This document shows positions 54,703 to 64,000 of a DNA stretch of 64,000 nucleotides, in pieces. Origin of the DNA: JACJXF01 sp964349045 (GTDB taxonomy: Bacteria > Bacteroidota > Bacteroidia > Bacteroidales > GCA-2748055); NCBI GenBank assembly GCA_964349045.1, contig CAYGFI010000003.1, positions 26,369 through 90,368 of the forward strand. The letters are read 5' to 3'. The notes below the pieces were generated by a model that saw only the letters and a program-made list of their open reading frames with translations, was not told the origin of the DNA and ran no database searches. Each line of letters starts with the position of its first letter. Position 1 is the first letter of the stretch. Made by a program: the position numbers and the translations under genes.

Positions 54703-55908
54703 TTATCGCCAGGTGATCTTTGCCTTTCTACTTTCTGTATTCACCCAAACGCTGGCATGTTCATATTCACGTGTGAACTCCCAGCCATCAGGTGTTGTTT
54801 GTTTGTAAGCGCCCTTGGGAGCACCGAGTGGTTTATGCAAATCGGGGTAGTCCACCAGCGGACCAGTTGACAACAACCACCCCCAACTATACATAAAATA
54901 AGAATAAGGCTGCGCCCCGATCAGATAGCATGCCAGAGCAAATTCTAACTTCTTCTTCGATAACTCTATCATCTCGTCCTGAGGCCTCAGATTTCCGCGT
55001 CCCGTCCCCTCAACACCAAGGCGGAAAACGGAAACTTTTCCCTCCCTGGCATTTCTTAGCATATCTCCCCATTCAACAAGCAGGTTTTCCTTGCTGGCAC
55101 GTACGGCGGCGTAATTTTCAAACATAATTGCGTCGCAAACGGGATAAGCAAATTTTGCATCGTCATTACAGGCATTGTTCCCCAATAGAATTATGTCAGG
55201 TCCAAGCCTCTTTTTAAGATCGGCCATCATCTCGCCCATGGCTACTTCAATTTCTTCCCGCTTGTCCGGACGCAGGCTATTAAAGCCGTGCATCTGATCA
55301 ATAAAAACCCCATCAGTGTTGGATTCCTTGACACCTTTGGCAACCGTTTCGGCCCACCATGTGCGAAACTCAGGGTTCAGCACATTGAAAAAGAAAACAC
55401 CTGCCCGATTTGCCAGCTCACCTGTTTTCTCATCTACAATGAGGAATTTCTTAAGCTCAGGATGCGCGTCAATGCGATCCCTTGTGAAATTCTGGTTGTA
55501 AGAGGTGTAGGGCCAGGCATAGGCGGAATTGAAATAGTACAACACCTTCATGTCGGGTTTTATCTTTTTAAAGGCCGCCACCTCATGCTTTGCACCTAAT
55601 TCTGCAGCACCCAAGGTTGTCAAAGCATGTGACTTCTCGATGCATATGAAATCTGTTTTCGCCGCAATAAAACTAACTTCCTCGGGGTGCAATACCCGAT
55701 CCTTATCTTGAAACATGAAATACAAGGGAGTGGTGTTCCAGCTAAACTTGGGATAGAAGTCCTTAGGAACGAAGATAGTCCCATCGCTGTTGATATACGA
55801 ATGACCTGTTTCTGTATTTTTTGAATCTTGAGCCTTTAAATCTGGTTTAAAGGCCACAATAAGCATTATCATCATTAGGAATGATCCTATTTTATTTCTG
55901 TTTTTCAT
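54703..55908 (-). CDS. Secreted putative TIM-barrel glycoside hydrolase (GHL15-like)
   Basis: 401 residues with a signal peptide (about 8-26). The sequence has strands typical of an (alpha/beta)8 barrel: FICIEKSHALTTLG, MKVLYYFNSAYAW, TDGVFIDQMHG (a likely catalytic Asp), IILLGNNACND, and the C-terminal stretch FTREYEHASVWVNTESRK ending in AKITWR. The protein at 61425 shares the order of these strands and the same ending, so they are paralogues. They resemble the uncharacterised hypothetical glycosyl hydrolase 15/13 groups; the exact family is uncertain. It is the only apparently intact gene between the IS remnant and the truncated beta-helix gene. Confidence 0.7.
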   Translation of the reverse strand: MKNRNKIGSFLMMIMLIVAFKPDLKAQDSKNTETGHSYINSDGTIFVPKDFYPKFSWNTTPLYFMFQDKDRVLHPEEVSFIAAKTDFICIEKSHALTTLGAAELGAKHEVAAFKKIKPDMKVLYYFNSAYAWPYTSYNQNFTRDRIDAHPELKKFLIVDEKTGELANRAGVFFFNVLNPEFRTWWAETVAKGVKESNTDGVFIDQMHGFNSLRPDKREEIEVAMGEMMADLKKRLGPDIILLGNNACNDDAKFAYPVCDAIMFENYAAVRASKENLLVEWGDMLRNAREGKVSVFRLGVEGTGRGNLRPQDEMIELSKKKLEFALACYLIGAQPYSYFMYSWGWLLSTGPLVDYPDLHKPLGAPKGAYKQTTPDGWEFTREYEHASVWVNTESRKAKITWR

Positions 55909-55980
55909 GAAAAATGGTTTTTATTTATCTTATAAGTGTCCGACTATTTTCAAGACGTTAAATACCAAGGCCTTTTATTA

Positions 55981-56577
55981 TTACACGTGTATTTTATTGT
56001 ACAAATATCGTATATATACTATTGCTTCTATTGCTCTTACATTGCCTTTCCTTGTCAAAATTGAGCCACCCACCAAATCTAAATCTGCAACAGTCCTAAA
56101 GTCATTAGAGGTGAGAACCCCCGGGCCTGTTCCCTTTGCAGCCAATGCCCACTTTTTACTATAATCCCAATTTTCAGACCAATTTATATCAGGCCATTGT
56201 GCCCAGGTCATGGGCAAATTGTCAAAAAAGAGCTGTTTAATGCTTTGATCAACCCTGGTCTTATAAATTTTGTCCGTATGCTTCTCAAAGCTTGAGGTTA
56301 AGGGCACTGCGCCACTAAAAACAGTTTTTCGGGGATGCTTTGCCTGTATTGTAATTCCAGATTTCAAATGAAGTGTTCCTGTATAGAAACCGTCTAAAAT
56401 GATTAGCGTATCACCTGCATTCATCTGATCAATTGCAAACTGCACTACCTGAATAGGTGTGTTTTCTGAAGTTCCATTGTTGCTGTTGTTGCCCATAGGT
56501 GAGACGTAGAATGTGGCAGCAGAAACAGATGTACAAAGAATCAGTTGAAAAACAACTGCTTTAATCATGTTAACCAT
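55981..56577 (-). pseudogene. Truncated right-handed beta-helix gene (N-terminal part)
   Basis: 198 residues with a signal peptide (about 5-20), then TFYVSPMGNNSNNGTSENTP, QVVQFAIDQMNAGDTLIILD and GTLHLKSGITIQAKHPRKTV, the first coils of a beta-helix enzyme of the PL6/GH-type entry. After VGGSILTRKGNVRAIEAIV it ends in an AT-rich tail unlike the family. The helix proper, with several hundred residues, is missing, so this is most likely a 3'-truncated gene. A sequence similar to the last conserved piece occurs again upstream at 56712-56752. Confidence 0.7.
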
Positions 56578-56973
56578 TCTTGAAAAGTAAATTATTTAGA
56601 TGCATAAAATCTCCCTTAATATTGACCCCCAATTCCCCTGATTTATCGAGTTGCTCCAACATGTTCTCATCCCAACAAGCTTTTTGTATTAAACAAATTT
56701 GATAAAAAGTTTGCGGTATCTATTGCTCTCAGATTGCGAATCCTTGTCAAAAATAAGGATTATTATGACTATTAAAATTGAAATCAATGCGATTTCGTTA
56801 TCAAATTCATACATTATATTGCTCAAATCTTGTTAAAAGTGTACCTGAAGTGTGCATTGCAAGCAATGAATTGCATGATCTGAGCAATTGATAAACTCTG
56901 ATTTTAAATAAATTGCCAAGCATATAATTAACATGCTTTGAAATAAAAATAATATACTAACAAAAACCTAAAT
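56578..56973. other. Divergent intergenic region
   Basis: About 400 AT-rich bases separate the truncated beta-helix gene and the SGNH hydrolase. No open frame of note is seen. At 56712-56752 the minus strand repeats, with roughly four fifths identity by eye, the piece coding LTRKGNVRAIE of the neighbouring truncated gene, probably a trace of another decayed copy. I cannot place promoters with confidence. Confidence 0.45.
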
Positions 56974-57774
56974 ATGGAACGTAAAAAGTTTATAAAAACA
57001 CTAGCTATGGGAGCCTTGAGTATAGGTATGGCTCCGGCAGTATTTGCAAGTGCAGGTAACAAAAAATGCGACGAAGAAATTTGCCGGAAGACCTGGGAGA
57101 AATTATGCGGTAAACTTGGAGCCTCCAGAAATGATGCCTTTAAATATGTTCATCCGGTAAAGAGAATCCCCAATGTGCTTTTATACGGTGACTCAATTTC
57201 AATAGCATATACTCAGGTCGTAAGAGAAAATCTGACATCCAAAGCCTCTGTATTCCGTTTGCATAAAAACGGAGGCTCCAGCCAGAATTTCATCCCAAAT
57301 ATGAATGAAATGCAAAAAACGATGTTTCAACCCTATTTAGAGGGAGGATGGAATTTCAAATGGGATTTAATTCATTTTAATGTTGGACTTCACGACTTAA
57401 AATACCTTAAGGATAATAAATTAGAAAAAGAAAATGGAAAACAGGTCTCCTCAATTGCTGAATATAAAGTTAATATGAAAGAGATTTGTGAGTATTTGAA
57501 AAAGAATCATCCAAAAGCAAAATTGGTTTTTGCCACAACAACTCCAGTCCCTGCAAATGCAGATGGCAGGTACGAAGGTGATAGCATTAAATACAACAAG
57601 GCCGCATTGGAAGTATTGGCAAATTATCCAGAGATTGCAATAAATGACCTATATAGCTTCACTTTCCCACATCTTGAAGCATGGGCTTTAGCCCCCGGTA
57701 ATGTTCACTATAATGAATTAGGCTACACCCAGCAGGGAAAAGAAGTGGCACGAGTAATTGCTGAAAATTTATAG
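56974..57774 (+). CDS. SGNH/GDSL-type hydrolase
   Basis: 266 residues. The N-terminus (ERKKFIKTLAMGALSIGMAP) is a signal peptide with a Tat-like look but only one Arg. Block I is LLYGDSIS (Ser near 73), followed by an N-G pair in HKNGGSS, block III HFNVGLHDL and block V NVHYNELG with the late His. All four conserved positions are present; the usual D-x-x-H is N-V-H here, so the Asp may come from another place, as in some family members. It probably removes acetyl groups from glycans. It heads the rightmost plus-strand operon. Confidence 0.85.
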   Translation: MERKKFIKTLAMGALSIGMAPAVFASAGNKKCDEEICRKTWEKLCGKLGASRNDAFKYVHPVKRIPNVLLYGDSISIAYTQVVRENLTSKASVFRLHKNGGSSQNFIPNMNEMQKTMFQPYLEGGWNFKWDLIHFNVGLHDLKYLKDNKLEKENGKQVSSIAEYKVNMKEICEYLKKNHPKAKLVFATTTPVPANADGRYEGDSIKYNKAALEVLANYPEIAINDLYSFTFPHLEAWALAPGNVHYNELGYTQQGKEVARVIAENL

Positions 57775-57817
57775 GATCAGAAAATCTATTTCCGGGCGAG
57801 TAACTTAAACACATGAA

Positions 57818-58273
57818 ATGAAATTTAATTCATCAATTCTAAGCTGTTTAACAATCCTTCTTTTAATCGGGTCAATTACCGGATGCCACAACGTGGAAAA
57901 GGAAAAGGTTTTATTAATGCAGACGATAGAAGATTATGAAAATGCATGGGCTGCCGGTGATTTTCTGAGTGTAGAATCCTACTTTGCAGAAAATGCCAAG
58001 AGGCTGCATACCGAACCCTATGTTTGGGATCGGAAAGAAATAAAGCGCTATTTCGAAGAGCGGGCCAATCAAAGTAAGGATAGTACAAAAACCTTTGTCA
58101 GGAATGTCTGGAAAAATGACCGGGAATACCTGGAAATCCGAATGGAGGGAGATATTGCTTTTGACGTTTTTACAATGGAACGATTCAAGGCATTACATAT
58201 CTGGGGCAAACAGAAAGATGGTTCATGGAAAATTTTATACGACGTTGGTATGCTCAACTATCCAGAAAACTAA
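57818..58273 (+). CDS. NTF2/SnoaL-like (DUF4440-type) lipoprotein
   Basis: 151 residues with a lipoprotein signal (LLIGSITGC, Cys near 23). The mature part is one cone-shaped NTF2-like domain: helix YENAWAAGDFLSVESYFAEN, then KRYFEERANQ, and strands RNVWKNDREYLEIRMEG and WKILYDVGML. Such domains bind small molecules or act as simple enzymes; no active-site set can be assigned. It lies 43 bases after the SGNH gene and 18 bases before the GH2 gene, so it belongs to that operon. Confidence 0.75.
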   Translation: MKFNSSILSCLTILLLIGSITGCHNVEKEKVLLMQTIEDYENAWAAGDFLSVESYFAENAKRLHTEPYVWDRKEIKRYFEERANQSKDSTKTFVRNVWKNDREYLEIRMEGDIAFDVFTMERFKALHIWGKQKDGSWKILYDVGMLNYPEN

Positions 58274-58291
58274 TAAAATGAATTTATACGT

Positions 58292-61200
58292 ATGAAAGCA
58301 AAATATTTAATCCTGTCTGCTGCATTCTTCCTATTGTGTTTTGCAGGAAAGAATTCATTTGCAGGATCGAAAAATCAGAGCAAGTTTAATGGAGATGTAG
58401 TGGTCTCAGGTGTCAGACAGGCGCGGATTTCGCTTGATGGCGTTTGGAAGTTCAGTCTGAATCCACCTGCAGAATTCTGGAAGAACAACATCGATCCAGA
58501 TTCATGGCAAGATATCGCAGTACCGGGCGACATCTGGGCACAGGGCTTTAAATTTGATACCGACATGCCTATTGCCTACAAGCAAAAGATTGAGATCCCT
58601 GCTGATTATAAAGGACAAAGGATCCTTCTGCATTTCGATGCAGTGCATAACCTGGCAACGGTGTGGGTGAACGGAGTGGAAGTCACAACTCATCAGGGTG
58701 GATTTACGCCCTGGGATTGCGACATCACGGAATACGTAGAGCCCGGAAAATCATCCTGGATCGCACTACGTGTTACAGATTTAAAGCGCGAAATTTCATT
58801 CAACGGCAAAGCTCAAAGGGCAATCGGGGGCCTAACAAGGAGTGTAGAACTAAGAGCCCGCCCCATGACATTCTTCCAATTACCAATTGTTTCATCACCT
58901 TTCGACGACGAATTTCAAAATGCAACACTCAAGGTCGTCGGACGTGTTACGTCTCCAACGAAAAAGGCTACAGCCTCATTTCGCTTGTTCGATCCTTCCG
59001 GCAAAGAGGTGAAACTACCTAATACCACCATTCCCCTTGATAAGGAAGTTGCCTCCTTCACTGTACCCGTTGAAAAACCAATTCAATGGGATGCAGAACA
59101 CCCCAATTTATACCGGCTCGAAATCACCGTAAAGGCACCTGGTCAATCAACAGCAAGCTATTCAAAACAGATTGGCTTCAGAGACATCCGCTTCGACACA
59201 AGCAACAACTTATTGATAAATGGTAAGATCGTAAAATTGCGTGGAGCTAACCGACACTTATCTAATCCAACAGGAGGCAAAGTACCAACAAGTGAATACG
59301 AACAACTTGATACAGAGCTGGCGAAGGAAGCAAACCTGAACTTTTTCCGTACATCACATTATCCACCCGGCACCGGGCTCCTGGATAATTGCGACCAGCT
59401 TGGGATTTATGTAACTGTCGAATCAGCCATCGTCGATGCAGGCAAGTCAATTCGTCCCTCTAAGGATATGCAGGACGATACTGCTTCAACAAAACATTTC
59501 CTTTCTCAGCTCGAAGAAATGCTACTTAATTACGGCAGTCATCCTTCAGCCATCATCTGGTCGACCGCAAACGAGAGTGTCTACGGCCTGAACTTCCTGG
59601 AATCATATAAACTCTGCAAAGAACTCGATCCATCGCGACCGGTGATTGCATCTTATCAGATGAAGGAGGACGACAAACATGAATCCTACGATGTGAAAAG
59701 TTCACACTACCCGAAATGGAACAGAGATTTTACACAGGTGGAGATGCCAACGATTTATGACGAGTGGATGCATGTGCCTGGACATGGGGCAAATGAATGG
59801 ATTCATGATCCAAATGGACGGGACTACTGGGGACGCAGTTTGGATAAGGCCTGGACGAATTTATTTCCAGCAGATGGCAGCATTGGAGGAGCAATCTGGA
59901 ATTATATTGATGATGTGACCTATCTGCCGGATCCGATAAAAATTACCGGCAAAGGGCCACACAGATTTGTAAATCCGGAGGACGTGCGGATGGCAACTCC
60001 TGTAGGTACCGGTAATGTATTCGGCGTTGCACGCTGGGGCATTATCGATGAATGGCGCCGTAAAAAACCCGAATTCTGGAATACAAAAAAAGCCTATAGC
60101 CCCATTAAACTGTTGACCAGAGAAGTGAGCACATTCGAAGAAGACAAACCACTGGTTCTACCCGTACAAAATCGATTCGACCATACGGACCTTGGCGAAA
60201 TCTCAATGAAAGTCAGCTATAACGGAAAGAGCAAGATTGTGAAGTGCGCTTCATTGGCTCCACACGCTACTGGCGAGCTAAAGATTCCTGCTGACAACTG
60301 GCAGACTGGAACGGAGCTAGGAATTGAGTTCCTCGACCCATACCAGCGTGTGGTAGATATATACACTATTGCCATAGGCAATAAAGAACCGGCAGCCATC
60401 AATCTCCTGAACGGGGGAGCACAGATAGAGAAACACGGGAATCAACTTCAAATTTCAGGCGAGCAATTTACCTTCGATATAAACATGGAAACAGGCCTTT
60501 TTGAATCTTATACAACAGCTGGAGTCAAACAGGCCTTTGTGGGTCCCTACCTTCATTTATATCAACTCGAGGAATATTTCCATGAGAGTCCTGAGAACAA
60601 CCAGGTTCGTGGAATGACAACAATCTACGATGGTCCGGAGCTAGCAACATGGAAGCTTAAGAGTATTGCGATTGACGAAATAAATAATATTGTTCATGTG
60701 GCTGTAAAAGGAAATTACGCTGAAATTGAGGCAAGCTACACATATATAATCGGTAATAATGGCCGTTTGGACGTGGATTATGCATTCAGCAATATTCCGG
60801 CATTGGAGACTCCAAACAAAATTCGGGAAGGCGAGGGGCCACTTACCCTTGAGGCAGGGATCAAATTCCAGATGAATGATGCCATCGATGAACTGGCATG
60901 GAAACGAAAAGGATACTGGAGCTATTATCCGGAGGGGCATCTTGGTGCATTAAGTGGTCGGGTCCCAATGTTTACAGAAAAGAAACCTGTATACCGCCAA
61001 TATCCTGACCAGCCATGGGAGATGGACGTACATGACTGGTTTTACCAGGGAGTGAATGTTCCCGAGGGTAAATTGATGCCAAACATTGCCAGGGCAGCCA
61101 GACTTGGCATTTACGAATACAGTCTCATAGATAAAGAATCAAAGACCTCCCTTACAGTGTATGGAAATGGGATAAATATTGCAGGTCGATTCAACCAGGC

Positions 61201-61339
61201 GGCAGATATGAATTACTATCTATTCATACTAGACACATTGGATTATCATTTGCGCTGGGGGAATTACAGTGCACAGTACCGGCCTGAAACGGAGCGTAAA
61301 GGGAAAGTACAATTAATATTGAAGTCTACTGAATTATAA
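58292..61339 (+). CDS. GH2 family glycoside hydrolase
   Basis: 1015 residues with a signal peptide (about 1-24). The order is typical of GH2: sugar-binding jelly roll (ISLDGVWKFSLNPP, about 45-185), Ig-like domain (about 200-295), TIM barrel (about 298-600) and C-terminal beta-domains. In the barrel, the first strand reads NLLINGKIVKLRGANRH, the acid/base Glu lies in STANES (near 427) and a likely nucleophile Glu in TIYDEWMH (near 491). GH2 covers beta-galactosidase, beta-glucuronidase and beta-mannosidase; the specificity is not decidable. The long C-terminal part (about 690-1015) resembles the small-chain domain of large beta-galactosidases. It probably removes a beta-linked side sugar from the sulfated chain. 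Confidence 0.9.
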   Translation: MKAKYLILSAAFFLLCFAGKNSFAGSKNQSKFNGDVVVSGVRQARISLDGVWKFSLNPPAEFWKNNIDPDSWQDIAVPGDIWAQGFKFDTDMPIAYKQKIEIPADYKGQRILLHFDAVHNLATVWVNGVEVTTHQGGFTPWDCDITEYVEPGKSSWIALRVTDLKREISFNGKAQRAIGGLTRSVELRARPMTFFQLPIVSSPFDDEFQNATLKVVGRVTSPTKKATASFRLFDPSGKEVKLPNTTIPLDKEVASFTVPVEKPIQWDAEHPNLYRLEITVKAPGQSTASYSKQIGFRDIRFDTSNNLLINGKIVKLRGANRHLSNPTGGKVPTSEYEQLDTELAKEANLNFFRTSHYPPGTGLLDNCDQLGIYVTVESAIVDAGKSIRPSKDMQDDTASTKHFLSQLEEMLLNYGSHPSAIIWSTANESVYGLNFLESYKLCKELDPSRPVIASYQMKEDDKHESYDVKSSHYPKWNRDFTQVEMPTIYDEWMHVPGHGANEWIHDPNGRDYWGRSLDKAWTNLFPADGSIGGAIWNYIDDVTYLPDPIKITGKGPHRFVNPEDVRMATPVGTGNVFGVARWGIIDEWRRKKPEFWNTKKAYSPIKLLTREVSTFEEDKPLVLPVQNRFDHTDLGEISMKVSYNGKSKIVKCASLAPHATGELKIPADNWQTGTELGIEFLDPYQRVVDIYTIAIGNKEPAAINLLNGGAQIEKHGNQLQISGEQFTFDINMETGLFESYTTAGVKQAFVGPYLHLYQLEEYFHESPENNQVRGMTTIYDGPELATWKLKSIAIDEINNIVHVAVKGNYAEIEASYTYIIGNNGRLDVDYAFSNIPALETPNKIREGEGPLTLEAGIKFQMNDAIDELAWKRKGYWSYYPEGHLGALSGRVPMFTEKKPVYRQYPDQPWEMDVHDWFYQGVNVPEGKLMPNIARAARLGIYEYSLIDKESKTSLTVYGNGINIAGRFNQAADMNYYLFILDTLDYHLRWGNYSAQYRPETERKGKVQLILKSTEL

Positions 61340-61424
61340 GACCTTTGAGCAGGAGAGCCACACTGGTGTTTATTATTGCAGCATGTAAAAGTTTTTATTA
61401 AGTTCTAATTATTTTTTAAATCTC

Positions 61425-62783
61425 ATGAAACATAAAAGTTTACTCGTATTATTAATGCTGATGGGTTCCGTGGGAATTTTTGCCCAGGACACCATCAAGC
61501 GGCTCGATGAAAAAACTATTATACCGGGTGAAGAATTTCCAGTAAGTGACTATGAGCGGCTTTATGGATTCGATACATATATCAAGCCTGACGTTTCGGT
61601 TCTTGGTAAACCACCTTTGCCGGATATTATCAAAGAAAGACACAACTGGGATGATATCCCCAGGTTTATGAATTTTCACAAGAACACATCTGGGAAAGGA
61701 GACTACACAGAAGAAGAACTAACACTGCTTGCCAAACTTGACTTAGTTCAAATAGCACCGCCTGGTGACGGATCAACGGGAAATCCTGAGTTTATTAAAA
61801 GACTCCGGGAAAAAAATCCTGATATTATTATTCTGGGTTATCGTAACCTGGCATTGGACCAGGATCAGTTTTCCGGACAGCTTTTTCAAGAACATCCGGA
61901 TTGGCACCTTAAAGACAGGAAAACCGGAGAATATACAACTCATGGTAGAACGGGAGCACAGGCAGAAAGGCCATTATACGATTTACGTATACCGGGAATG
62001 CGCGAGTGGTGGCTCAATAATGTTTCCAGCCAGCTGACAAGCCCCGGATACGATGGCATCCTCATTGATGCCATTGCTAAAGCAATGCTTCCATATGGAC
62101 CCAGAGTAAATGCGACCGGAACTAGCGAAGAAGAACTTTTATCCTATAATAAGCACCTGAATGATTTATTAAGTGAAAACATCAAAAGAAATGGGACAAA
62201 AGGGATAATTATTTGCAACGCATTTCGCTCAGTCTATTCCGATTGTTTAAAAAGCTACATTGATGTCTATTTTCACGGTTCATACCTTGAAGCCATTGAG
62301 CAGAGATCATCAGACGTATATGATATTCATTTAGTCAGGGCGATTGATGCAGCTATACAGATTCAGAAGGAAGATCCCCAAAAAATAATGGTTTTCAATC
62401 TGTCTCCTCATTATCCACCGCCTCCACTTGAAAAAAATACCAAGGATGGAGATTCCAAAGTCCACCTTTTTGATGATTATACGTTAATGGGGGATGAAAC
62501 CCTGCCGGAACAGCAAAAAGAGATGAGAGCGGTTTTTGAATATAAACTCTCCATTGCTCTTATTATGGCCTCAGATTACAGTTACATCGGGTATGCCGGA
62601 ACTCATGCGGTTCATGATGATAAATCGCTGTGGGCACCGGATTATCCGGAATTTGATAAAAGACTGGGTCCTCCTCAAGGCCCGGCAAAAAAGACCGGCC
62701 CATATAGTTACACCCGGGATTATAAATATGCCACAGTAGTTTTGGATGTCTCGTTACGTAAGGGGAAAATCACATGGAGATAA
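61425..62783 (+). CDS. Secreted putative TIM-barrel glycoside hydrolase (paralogue of 54703-55908)
   Basis: 452 residues with a signal peptide (about 1-21). The barrel strands LVQIAPPGDG, PDIIILGYRNLALD, YDGILIDAIAKAML (candidate catalytic Asp), IIICNAFRS and YIDVYFHGSYLEA follow the same order as in the protein at 54703. Both end with the same pattern (YTRDYKYATVVLDVSLRK, then GKITWR). The family is not certain; GHL15-type proteins are the closest I can name. It lies 85 bases after GH2 and about 70 before the final sulfatase, in one operon. Confidence 0.72.
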   Translation: MKHKSLLVLLMLMGSVGIFAQDTIKRLDEKTIIPGEEFPVSDYERLYGFDTYIKPDVSVLGKPPLPDIIKERHNWDDIPRFMNFHKNTSGKGDYTEEELTLLAKLDLVQIAPPGDGSTGNPEFIKRLREKNPDIIILGYRNLALDQDQFSGQLFQEHPDWHLKDRKTGEYTTHGRTGAQAERPLYDLRIPGMREWWLNNVSSQLTSPGYDGILIDAIAKAMLPYGPRVNATGTSEEELLSYNKHLNDLLSENIKRNGTKGIIICNAFRSVYSDCLKSYIDVYFHGSYLEAIEQRSSDVYDIHLVRAIDAAIQIQKEDPQKIMVFNLSPHYPPPPLEKNTKDGDSKVHLFDDYTLMGDETLPEQQKEMRAVFEYKLSIALIMASDYSYIGYAGTHAVHDDKSLWAPDYPEFDKRLGPPQGPAKKTGPYSYTRDYKYATVVLDVSLRKGKITWR

Positions 62784-62852
62784 TAAAAACTATTGTCTGC
62801 TTAAAAAGAGAGAATTAATAAACGTTTAACCAGTAACTTAAAAATTAGAACA

Positions 62853-64000
62853 ATGATTTTACAAGAAAGACACATGAATAAGAAGGTCCGCCTTCTAATC
62901 TGTATTATTTGCGGGCTAATCCTTGTCCATCGTGGCATAAGGGCACAGGATATATCTCAGCAACCTAATTTCCTGATCATTTTAGGTGATGATATCAGCG
63001 CTCACGATTTAGGGTGTTATGGTTCTCCTAACCCAAATACTTCACCAAACATTGATAAGTTGGCTAAAGAAGGAATACGTTTTACAAATATGTTTGTCTC
63101 AGAAGCAATGTGTGCTCCAACCAGGGCTGAACTATACACCGGATTACAACCCCAACGAAATGGCTGCTACCGCAATCACATGGCAACAAATGAAGGAACG
63201 CTCAGTGTGGTTCAATACCTGGAGAAGCTGGGATATAGAGTGGGATTGACCGGGAAGAGGCATTTCAGCCCTGTTTCGGTCTATCCGTTCGAGATAGTAG
63301 ATGGCTTTGAACCTAAATGCGCATCAAGATCTCCGATTTCCGAAAACTGGGACGGTGTGGAAGAATTTATGTCACGTGATAAGAAACAACCATTCTGTCT
63401 TGTCATAGCTTCTATACACGCTCACGAACCCTGGGATGCCGGCGACACTTCTCCATGGGAAACAGAAGATTTGAAACTGCCAGAACATTTTGTAAATACA
63501 GAGGAGACAAGGCGTTTGTATCGGGAATATTTGGCAGAGATCAGGCTTTTCGATGAGCAAGTTGCAAAGGCTCAGAACACTTTAGATAAACTCGGATTAG
63601 ATAACAATACGGCTATAATTGTTTTAGACGAAAACGGAGCCGGAATGCCCGGAGGTAAATGGTCAGTATATGACTGGGGAGTACGGTCTGCTTGCATAAT
63701 GAAATGGCCTGAGTCTTACATAGCCAACTTCGAAACTGATGCCCTTGCGCAGTATTGTGACATTTTACCCACTCTGATCGAGGCAGCAGGTGGAGAAGTA
63801 CCCAATTCCATTGATGGAAAAAGCCTCTTGCCTCTTATCAAAGGCCAAACCAAAACCCACAGAGACAAAGCCTATTTTGTGTTCAACAATCGTGATGATC
63901 TCAAAATTGACCCACACCTCTCTGAACGTGCGGTAACGGATGGACGATATAAATTGATTTGGAATATGACCCCCGGCAATCTCAAGGGAGTTGAATCTAT
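62853..64000 (+). CDS. Sulfatase (S1 family), cut by the right edge
   Basis: The frame starts at ATG 62853 (or 62874, where the signal-peptide region NKKVRLLICIICGLILVHRG begins) and stays open to the end of the window. The first 375 or so residues are visible: ILGDDISAHDLGCYG, formylglycine motif CAPTR (Cys80 from the second ATG), then GLTGKRHFSP and VLDENGAGM, where classical enzymes have SDNG. The block after CAPTR (AELYTGLQPQRNGCY) is typical of the smaller S1 groups. The C-terminus is missing. It is the last visible gene of the plus-strand operon. Confidence 0.88.
   Translation, partial: MILQERHMNKKVRLLICIICGLILVHRGIRAQDISQQPNFLIILGDDISAHDLGCYGSPNPNTSPNIDKLAKEGIRFTNMFVSEAMCAPTRAELYTGLQPQRNGCYRNHMATNEGTLSVVQYLEKLGYRVGLTGKRHFSPVSVYPFEIVDGFEPKCASRSPISENWDGVEEFMSRDKKQPFCLVIASIHAHEPWDAGDTSPWETEDLKLPEHFVNTEETRRLYREYLAEIRLFDEQVAKAQNTLDKLGLDNNTAIIVLDENGAGMPGGKWSVYDWGVRSACIMKWPESYIANFETDALAQYCDILPTLIEAAGGEVPNSIDGKSLLPLIKGQTKTHRDKAYFVFNNRDDLKIDPHLSERAVTDGRYKLIWNMTPGNLKGVES

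Noticed and set aside
1..64000. tRNA, rRNA, CRISPR arrays, a sulfatase maturase and SusC/SusD genes
   Set aside because: I looked for them on both strands and saw no supporting sequence in this window.

Overview
The window reads as chromosomal DNA of a Bacteroidota bacterium, probably from a marine or algae-rich habitat. Three signals support this. Three secreted proteins end in type IX secretion (T9SS) sorting domains. The regulator is a hybrid two-component system in a single polypeptide (Reg_prop propeller, Y_Y_Y, histidine kinase, receiver, AraC HTH). The DNA is AT-rich, with a Bacteroidota-style TATCTTTG promoter box at one transposase. No rRNA, tRNA or CRISPR array was seen.

The content is almost wholly a polysaccharide-degradation region aimed at a sulfated, fucose-rich and probably acetylated glycan (fucoidan or a similar algal fucan; inferred from the enzyme mix). 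There are six full-length sulfatases, a seventh cut by the right edge and at least two decayed ones. Fucosidase-type enzymes include the end of a GH29, a GH95, a GH29-like domain fused to an esterase, a GH141-like beta-helix and GH29 remnants. GH31, GH2 and GH43-like enzymes, two related uncharacterised TIM-barrel proteins, several beta-helix proteins and five esterase/SGNH proteins complete the set. No SusC/SusD pair is present, so import must be encoded elsewhere.

Layout: (1) 1-2163, plus strand, GH29 end and a double esterase. (2) 2239-7831, minus strand, GH95, a gingipain-like C25 peptidase and a small lipoprotein. (3) 8566-24626, plus strand, a TonB-C-like protein, an EF-hand esterase, gene remnants, a large T9SS GH29-like protein, the hybrid regulator, a large T9SS lamin-tail protein and a sulfatase. 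(4) A minus-strand sulfatase (24716-26602). (5) 26979-34313, plus strand, esterase/GH29-like fusion, GH31, PQQ-propeller lipoprotein, GH43-like protein and a sulfatase remnant. (6) 34472-56577, one long minus-strand run of sulfatases, an esterase and beta-helix proteins, which turns into a series of decayed genes between about 49.9 and 56.6 kb, broken by an IS630-type remnant. (7) 56974-64000, plus strand, SGNH hydrolase, NTF2-like lipoprotein, GH2, TIM-barrel protein and sulfatase.

Two less expected patterns stand out. One is a family of palindromic intergenic repeats: three 67-bp copies and longer relatives sharing the same ends. The other is a series of pseudogenes that keep the signal peptide and a later part of the gene but have lost the middle. 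Together they suggest a region under active turnover: enzymes are duplicated, fused and deleted while the core desulfation/defucosylation set is kept.
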